Shown in pieces: positions 57,760 through 64,000 of a stretch of 64,000 nucleotides of DNA. The notes beneath the pieces are model-generated. The model worked only from the letters and a program-made list of their open reading frames with translations, searched no databases and was not told where the DNA came from. Location: assembly GCA_029204225.1 (NCBI GenBank), contig CM055105.1, positions 16,441,353 to 16,505,352 of the forward strand. The letters are read 5' to 3'. Source of the DNA: Diphasiastrum complanatum. Taxonomy: Eukaryota; Streptophyta; Lycopodiopsida; Lycopodiales; Lycopodiaceae. Both the position numbers and the translations under genes were made by a program. Position 1 is the first letter of the stretch. Each line of letters begins with the position of its first letter.

Positions 57760-58581
57760 ATGTCGTAAGGGACATCGGCTTTTGTGCTAATCACCTTCTC
57801 TTTCTGCTTCTTAGTTTGTGGTGCTGGTGAAACTGGTTCTGTTGTCGATTGGGGAGTGGCTCACTTCTTAGTACTCAGATAGAGATCATCAAGCTCTTTG
57901 ATGGCAGCAGCCGCCCGAGACCCCAACTGTTTGGTGACCAACATGTGGAGAAGATATCCACACTTGATAGTTGGTTTTTTGGCTTTCAAGGCCTCGCACA
58001 ACTTTTTCTGCTACCTTCTCAGCCCACTTGTAATTTTGAGTGGGATCGTCCACGGTGATGGTCAAAGAGAAGAGGTCGCTCGGTGGGATGCGATCTTGGC
58101 AATATGCACCTCAACCATGGTGACGAGGAGTTCTGAGGCAGCCCAGAGATGGGGATCTGTGATGAGGCATATGGCATTCCCATTGTTGGTTTGGGCAATA
58201 GTTTTGCCATCCTCTGTCAAAAACTTTGTAAAATACTTGGCATCATAACGGGTGCCCTTGCCATAGATCGTCTCTCCGAGATTAGGGAAGCCAATGGTCT
58301 ATAGATGCTCAAGAGAGACGTTGATGATTGTATAACTGTCACTCATAGATGTAAGCTTAAAAGTCTAGAATTCATCTGAATAGGTTGAGTAGGCCGGATC
58401 AGGCTCTCGCTCTGCTGGTCACGGAAGTGAGTCAGATCGTATCCAAGGTTTGTAAGGATATCCTTGGCCAGGATCAGCTGCTCAACATAATTCTTGATAC
58501 AAATCATAAAAATGTCCCCTGAATAAGAGGCCTAGGGGGTTTACGGTGATGTAGAGAGAGCGAGGAATCATGGGAGACCAT
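57760..58581 (-). pseudogene. Extra ORF, N-terminal part, longer copy (K arm 2)
   Basis: ATG at 58581, then the same protein as arm 1 with frameshifts. It extends beyond arm 1 into the loop: LLVTMVEVHIAKIASH, AAAAIKELDDLYLSTKK, PVSPAPQTKKQKEKV and TKADVPYDILSSG. In arm 2 the segment after YSDEF includes MSDSYTIINVS, absent from arm 1. Confidence 0.55.
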
Positions 58582-58667
58582 AGTAGCAGTGATTTTAGAT
58601 TGCTCTGGTAAGTTTAAGAATTCTAGAAAATTTTGGCATGAACTCGAGAGCAGGAATCTAAGTGGAG

Positions 58668-58681
58668 GTCTATATATAGAC
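58668..58681 (-). promoter_or_regulatory. Palindromic TATA motif upstream of the extra ORF (arm 2)
   Basis: GTCTATATATAGAC, about 90 bp before the ATG at 58581 and about 470 bp after the integrase stop at 59152. Confidence 0.45.
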
Positions 58682-59151
58682 TTTTTTTGTCAAGAATTTG
58701 CAAATTTCTGTAAGTGATTTTTTTACGCCAAAATAGGAAAAATGTTTGACAGTGCAAAAATTTGTCTGATCAGAATTTGATGAGATCACAGAAAACTCGT
58801 GGAGATTATTTTAAGCTTCAACGAATTGTCTGCGAATTCTGGTAGTGGATATTTGATGAAAAAAAACTATTTTTTTTTATTTTTAGAAAGTTTGTCTCTG
58901 AAACAGAATTCGTAGAGGCTAAAAATGAATCGTGCACTGTAAAAAAGAGGTCAGGCAAATTCTATCTGAGATGGTGTGAGACAAATCTTCTGAAAATAAT
59001 GACTTTTGTGGTTTTCTCAGAGAAAGACTATTTGTATGCCTAATCTGATATTATCTTGATGGTTTGAACAAGAAAGCACATCAAAAAAATTTGTCGAAAT
59101 GGCAGACAAACTGTAAAGAAATATAAAGAAGAACAATATGAAAGAAAACAA

Positions 59152-59480
59152 TTAATACATATCAAGAAAAAAATAAGGTTCATTGTACTTTGTCAGTCTG
59201 CTCCCATTGACCAAAGTGTCGTGGATATCGCCTTGAAGGGTTTGGAGTTGTACATATCCAGAGGCAAAGATGTTTTTAATGACGTAAGGACCTTGGCCAA
59301 AAAATTTCAGTTTGCCTTTGAATGCCTTGGCCCGGTATAGCAGGATCTTATCTCCAACCTGGAAGTCTCTAAGTTTCAATGATCGAGCATGCCATGTTTT
59401 TTGTCGACGTTTGTGGACTTGTTGAGCATGGATGCTGATCCGTCGTGTTTCGCATAGTTGTTCTAGATGGAACGAAATAT
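59152..59480 (-). pseudogene. Tat-like integrase C-terminal domain (K arm 2)
   Basis: ISIHAQQVHKRRQKTWHARS, KLRDFQVGDKILLYRAKAFK, GKLKFFGQGPYVIKNIFASG, VNGSRLTKYNEPYFF, stop at 59152. This is the SH3-like integrase tail (GDKVLL...GKL...GPY.I...VNG.RLK.Y) and is intact in frame. Confidence 0.85.
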
Positions 59481-59611
59481 GTTCTGTTGCTAGAATAAAA
59501 TCTGTTCTGTGATGTGTAGTCGCGTGTTTAGGTTCCTGCAGGCTTCTGCACAAAAGAAAATTCAAAAGAAACAAAATTGTTCGTGACAACGAATCAAACC
59601 TGTTCGTGACA

Positions 59612-59626
59612 TGGTATCAGAGCTCC
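59612..59626 (+). promoter_or_regulatory. tRNA-Met primer-binding site of copia H
   Basis: TGGTATCAGAGCTCC directly follows an LTR-like end ...GTTCGTGACA at 59611. The LTR itself seems truncated: the K integrase ends only about 130 bp upstream. Confidence 0.85.
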
Positions 59627-59674
59627 AGATTATTACTACTAATATCTAAGTAGTGATTTTTTAGACAACATAAT

Positions 59675-60690
59675 ATGGCTACAACAATCAAGACAAGAGT
59701 AGCAATCAGTCTGGATGGCGCAAACTACAGAATCTAGAAATTCAAAATCAAAACACTTCTGAAGGGCGAAGGCATCTGGTCGGTGACCGAATTCTCAGAG
59801 GTGCAGCCTCCAAAGGAGACCCGAGGAGAGCTGAATGGATAAAAAACGATGAATGTGCAATGGCGATCATCGTTTCGTCCATTAACAAAAATCTACTCAT
59901 GCAGATTGAAGACTGCAAAAGCAGCCATGCAGCATGGGAAAGATTAAAACAGAAGTACAAAGTGAGGATTGCAGCTTCAGTGATGCATCTTCATAATCAG
60001 CTACAATCCATACGATGGGATGACACACGTTGAGAAGATCAGAATGATCTTCACTCAACTTGCTGCATCAGGATAGGAGCACCAGGTCCCAGCACCACAA
60101 CAGCTGATTTACTTCATGAAGTCTCTACCGACGTCTTATCAGCCATTGCGAATGCTCATACTGAGTCTACCAGATATGACATTTGACAAAGCAGTCAGTC
60201 TTGTCGCTGATGAGAGACAGATGAGGGACGAAGGAGAAGGAAGCAGTGATCAGGAGAAGGCCTTCTTCACGAAAGGAAAGAAGAAAAACAAAAACAAACC
60301 CAGATTCGAGAAAACGAAATCCTCGAATCAACAATTTTCTTCCTATGATCATTGTCACAAACTAGACCATACAACCAATAAATGCTGGTTCAATCCAGCA
60401 ATACCTTGCATGCACTGCAAGAAGAAGAGACACTTTGCATATGATTGCAAATTCAACCCAAAAAGAAAGAACAAAGCTGAGAAAGCTAATGTTGCAGAGT
60501 CATCCAAGGATACTGATAGAGGTGATGAAGCCTTCACAATACTTGACGAAGCTTCAACGAGCTACATTGAACAAGACTACGATGTAGTCATTGATTTAGG
60601 AGCAACATCACTTGGAACAAGAAGATCTTGATCGACTTCAGAGAACTCGACAATAACAGAGCAGTGATTCTAGGTGATTGGAGCAGACAT
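59675..60690 (+). pseudogene. gag: copia H gag and protease start
   Basis: ATG at 59675 (MATTIKTRVAISLDGANYRI, then a stop). Frame-shifted gag: EDCKSSHAAWERLKQKYKVR, MKSLPTSYQPLRMLILSLPD, AVSLVADERQMRDEGEGSSD. Zinc knuckle CMHCKKKRHFAYDC (CX2CX4HX4C), preceded by a second Cys/His group (YDHCHKLDHTTNKCW). Protease start VIDLGATS, where the catalytic DSGAT has become DLGAT. Sequence after 60690 is an unrelated LTR on the minus strand. Confidence 0.85.
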
Positions 60691-60719
60691 GATGGTTCCA
60701 TTTCATAAGAGACTCAACA

Positions 60720-61110
60720 ACTTGTATTTGAATTGAAGAAAGAACATGTTTTACAAACTCGAGTAGGCCCCTCTTTATAGTGAGAGGAGGGCCTTGGCCT
60801 CAAAATCTTATCGGCCCATTCAAATCTAAAAAGAGTGGGCATTCCCACAACCAACTCCCTCCACCATTAGTGTTCATCAAGCAAAAAACTACAAGATACA
60901 ACAATGAAATCACTCTACCATTTACTCACTGAGCAACTCTCTTCACTCAACTCTCAATCACAAATCCATACACTATGAATTCACTCTCACCCTCTCCCAA
61001 ACATCCATTTGACAATGCACTCACTCTCATCTTCCAATTATGTTTGGCACTTAGTGGGACCCGCCACTAGAGTACTATTGGCTAAGCTTACCAAGTGGGC
61101 CCGCCTGTTA
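60720..61110 (-). repeat. LTR related to LTR C, inserted in copia H
   Basis: The minus strand contains ATTTTGAGGCCAAGGCCC and CTCACTATAAAGAGGGGCC (TATA near 60772-60780), matching LTR C near 53080-53125. It also has a GGGCCCACTTGG-type start region near 61095. Probably a solo or truncated LTR; ends not defined. Confidence 0.6.
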
Positions 61111-61555
61111 CGTCCATGTCCAGTGTGAGGGATTCGGAATAATTCCTGACATGGATAGCACAGTTACTCCAATGTATAAGGTTATTAGTTATGCCTCGTC
61201 ATTTCGGGCTTGGCCAGTAATGTAATTAATAATCTTATGAGGGCCCAGACCTAAAATTGGACATAGGAGGACTTTGCATGGTGTTTGACTGCTATAATGT
61301 AAGAATAGGAGGTCAATTGCTTATTTAGGTTGCATGGGAATCCTAAGAGGAATATTGTCTCCTCATGGGAGAGAAAATATACTATGGAAACTTGCCCATC
61401 TCTCCCTATTGGATTTTCTGATCTACCTCCTCTCTTGCATTCATTCACCATGGCATGGGGGTAAAGTGGTTAGGGTATTGACTAGCCATTTCATCAAGTA
61501 TTGATAATGATGAAGATTTGTTGGGGCCGAGATCACAAGAGAAGCCGAGTCTACC
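61111..61555. other. Spacer, possible further LTR sequence
   Basis: No coding sequence. Phrases such as GAGGGCCCAGACC and GGACATAGGAGGACTTTGC have the look of Tat-type LTR U3, but no ends or duplications were found. Confidence 0.4.
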
Positions 61556-62200
61556 AATGACTCCAAGAAGATCAACCTGAGAGAGATCCGAGCCTAGAAG
61601 ACTCACTTACTTGGAAAAAGGCAAGGAAGTGGAGAATTCAAGCTCTCTACATGCTTTTCACACTTCCATTGAAGAACCATCAAGTGTGGAGGAAGCTCTT
61701 CAATCAAAGGATTGGATCAAAGCTATGGAGGCCGAGTATGAAGCTTTGATGCAAAATGAGACTTGGCAACTTGTAGATCCACCTAATGATGAGCATGTCA
61801 TTGGATGCAAGTGGGTCTATAGAATCAAGCTCAATAATGATGGATCAATCAACAGGTTCAAAGCAAGGCTTTGTGCTAAAGGTTATGCCCAAATCAAAGG
61901 CATAGATTATGAAGAAACCTTTGATCCCGTAGCAAAGATGGTAACCATTAGAATCCTCATTGCTATTTGTTGCTTTTATGATTGGAAAATGCTTCAACTT
62001 GATGTTTCCAATGCTTTCTTAAATGGTTGACCAATATCTTGCAAGTAATCCAATCTTCCATGCAAGCAGTAAACACATAGAGGTAGCACACCACTATGTA
62101 AGAGAAAAAGTTATGAATGGTGAGATTCTCCTTGAACATGTATCAACTTCAAATTGTTATACAGGTTTACTCACCAAGCCTCTTGTTGGCTGATTCTATC
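61556..62200 (+). pseudogene. copia I: RT fused to RNase H tail by deletion
   Basis: RT start: SSVEEALQSKDWIKAMEAEY, ETWQLVDPPNDEHVIGCKWV, GYAQIKGIDYEETFDPVAKM, LQLDVSNAFLNG. The open frame ends at 62030. The sequence then jumps to ASNPIFHASSKHIEVAHHYV, VMNGEILLEHVSTSN and LLTKPLVG, the end of RNase H. About 1.3 kb of RT/RNase H (YVDD included) is missing. Confidence 0.88.
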
Positions 62201-62273
62201 AAATTCCCAAGATACTCGGACAGAGCAACTCAAGAGCACCTCTCACCTTAGACCGAGGAGGTCTATGAAAAGA

Positions 62274-62854
62274 TGAGACTGATGAAGACTGAGAGCCGAG
62301 AAATACTAGTTAGTAATGACAAGTAAGAACTGTGTAAGCCTCATGGTGAATCCCGGAAGATGGAATGACCATGTAGGAACTAGTATTTCTAGGCAAATGT
62401 AATAAATGCAAGTAGACCCCTCTTAAAGAAATTAGAGTGAGCCACCTTTTGATGGTGACCTCTAGTTTGAGCATTATTGCACTCGTAATTTGTGAAATGT
62501 GGAAATTCCACTAGGATGCCACCTAAGAAGCTCTCTTGCTTATTTAAGAGACTCCCACTTTGTGTAGAGGAGCTTTTTGTGATTTGTATCAACTCCATGC
62601 TGAAATGAGAAGAGCCTTCACAAGTTTGGTGCAACCATTGAGCTCCTTGATCATGCTTGTTTCTTGAGTGATGCATTTATGATCTTGCCCTTCCCTCCTT
62701 TTGTGTGTGGTTGTGGACTGTAGAGTGGATTAGATTTGCTGCTTTTGTAGAGTGGATTAGATTTCATGTTTTCTTGTAGATTAATGTAGGAGCCAGCATT
62801 CAAGTAAACTAAATAGGTTGGATCTGTGGTGTGATTCTTGCATATCTCTGTACA
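62274..62854 (+). repeat. Probable 3' LTR of copia I
   Basis: Begins TGAGACTGATGAAGACTG about 70 bp after the pol end. It carries a TATA-like TATTTAAGAG (62541) and ends tentatively CTCTGTACA. Assigned mainly from position; no second copy in the window. Confidence 0.4.
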
Positions 62855-63174
62855 ATCCAGTTCTTGATGTTCTTGGGATGTCCAAGAATCAATAGACTGG
62901 TTGGTTTCTTGATTCTTGGACTTCTAATATGCTATAGATTAGTTTTTTTTTTTTTGTTTTTGTCAAGTTAGGTAGCTCAGTGTTAATGTACTCTAGGCTC
63001 TGATTTCAGTCCGTTTTAAGTGTAGGTAGCTGTAGAAATCCATTGAACGTTCATTGGTTTGCATGTTGATCTGTGAATGAGCATTCTTGGCTTGCATCCT
63101 ATGTAGAATGTAAGTGCGTTCAATAGTGACATCCCTGAGTAGTCCTCTGACAGGCAGGACAATAAAAGAAATTA
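62855..63174. other. Spacer, nothing recognised
   Basis: AT-rich, with a T run at 62944-62956. No coding region, no repeats. Confidence 0.5.
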
Positions 63175-63495
63175 CTACAACGAAACTCTGTCTCTTCTGC
63201 CTAGGTTGGCATCGTAAATCAAGAAACTATCTGATGAATGCCTTTGAGCCTGGTAACAGGCAAAAACGGTTATGTAAGCAAGAAGCAGAAAGTTAAACAA
63301 CAGGTCCTCTGGAGCAGGGGATATGTCAACATTTGGCACCGTTGCTACTTGAACCCCAATGCATACTACATCCAACAGCATAGCAACAAAGTCCACACTC
63401 AAATTACTGCACACACACTCCAATTCTTTCACCACATCTGAGTTTCCGCAACTGAACAGAGCCACTTCAATGGCTCTCTCCTCGCCCATATCCAC
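63175..63495 (-). CDS. Hypothetical protein, possibly a first exon
   Basis: Open frame of about 105 residues; the first ATG is the internal MGEERAIEVALFSCGNSDVV at about 63489. It contains VKELECVCSNLSVDFVAMLL and EDLLFNFLLLAYITVF. Composition is mixed and protein-like, unlike the retroelement frames around it. I recognise no domain. It stops at 63175 and could be a host gene exon or a chance frame. Confidence 0.3.
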   Translation of the reverse strand: MDMGEERAIEVALFSCGNSDVVKELECVCSNLSVDFVAMLLDVVCIGVQVATVPNVDISPAPEDLLFNFLLLAYITVFACYQAQRHSSDSFLIYDANLGRRDRVSL

Positions 63496-63615
63496 AGGCT
63501 ATTAGAATCGCAAATTTGTTGTTCTTGCAAACACACTAACAGACCTGGATTCGATTCTACTCAAGCTCACGCTCCTCCCATTCCTCACGCTTGCAATCTC
63601 GACCGGAGCCCCAGC

Positions 63616-64000
63616 TTCGAATCTCAATCGACACACAATGTCCGATCTCAACCGACGGTCATCCGTTACATCCCGATCGACGATGATCTATTGAAATTTC
63701 AACTGACAGTCCTGTATCAGATATCAACCAACAGCAAGCTTCAAATCTCAACCGACGGCCCTGTATCAGATTTCAGCCGACGGCAAGCTTCAGATCTCAA
63801 CCGACAGCCCTGCTTGAGATCTCAACTGACGGCAAGCTTCAGATCTCAATCGACGGCCTTGTATCAAATCTCAACAGACGGCCCTGTATCGGATCTCAAC
63901 TGACGGCAAGCTTCAGATCTTAACCGATGGCCCCGCTTCAGATCTCAACCGACGGCCTGCTTCAATTCTCAACTGACGGCCTATCTCAATTTTCAACCGA
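63616..64000. repeat. 24/25-bp tandem repeat, running past the window end
   Basis: Units of the form TCTCAACCGACGGC + (AAGCTTCAGA or CCTGTATCAGA), about 15 of them. The two tail types tend to alternate, giving an approximate 49-bp dimer. The open frame through it (ISTDGPVSDL) is repeat-derived. Confidence 0.88.

Larger units (their letters stand above)
58128..59480 (-). repeat. Inverted repeat, arm 2 (element K)
   Basis: Reverse complement of arm 1, but with the intact integrase end and 3' spacer. Both arms include the palindromic TATA motif. Confidence 0.85.

Overview
The window is repeat-dominated nuclear DNA of a flowering plant. Every recognisable protein is a plant LTR-retrotransposon protein or a broken host gene: a BAHD acyltransferase with the plant Q-codon intron and one exon of a hexose transporter. 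Primer-binding sites match plant initiator-Met and Asp tRNAs. I cannot place the species. I see no complete, expressed-looking host gene, no rRNA or tRNA gene and no CRISPR.

Layout. 0-8 kb: BAHD pseudogene (112-1172, minus), microsatellite and an 18-bp minisatellite (2.3-3.3 kb), hexose-transporter exon relic (4.6-4.9 kb, minus), then AT-rich decayed DNA. 11.3-13.4 kb: truncated Ty3/gypsy gag-PR-RT (element E, minus). 13.57-16.46 kb: Ty1/copia fragment (G2, plus) carrying a 288-bp terminal-inverted-repeat insertion and fused at about 16457 to a second copia family. 17.3-53.3 kb: one Tat/Athila-like Ty3 element (C, plus) blown apart by later insertions.

Nesting is the main content. Element C is cut inside its protease at 18720/41571 by element A (minus, 18721-41570, target duplication GATTT). 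A contains D, a related pol-less gag + extra-ORF derivative (about 20335-30372). D is cut by a nearly complete copia element G (22638-28669, target duplication GGGTC, two 650-bp LTRs). The 5' LTR of A is cut by L (31915-40827, target duplication GGTGA), a non-coding retrotransposon derivative with the architecture LTR-internal-LTR-internal-LTR and an exact 3834-bp period. Further right C is cut again by B (42726-48390, gag only, tRNA-Asp primer site), with loss of most of C's reverse transcriptase. C then resumes with RT tail, RNase H, integrase, an extra 3' ORF and its LTR (from 52772).

53.7-56.5 kb: decayed chromovirus-like Ty3 element J. 56.5-59.5 kb: two copies of a Tat-like integrase/extra-ORF segment in inverted orientation (K). 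59.6-60.7 kb: 5' end of copia H. 60.7-61.1 kb: LTR on the minus strand. 61.5-62.9 kb: deleted copia I. 63.6 kb to the end: a 24/25-bp alternating tandem repeat.

Most worth a second look: copia G, whose reverse transcriptase has been replaced by about 1.06 kb of unrelated open sequence; the extra protein encoded between integrase and the 3' LTR, present in three divergent lineages here; the tandem L element; and the inverted K repeat with a palindromic TATA motif upstream of the extra ORF in both arms.
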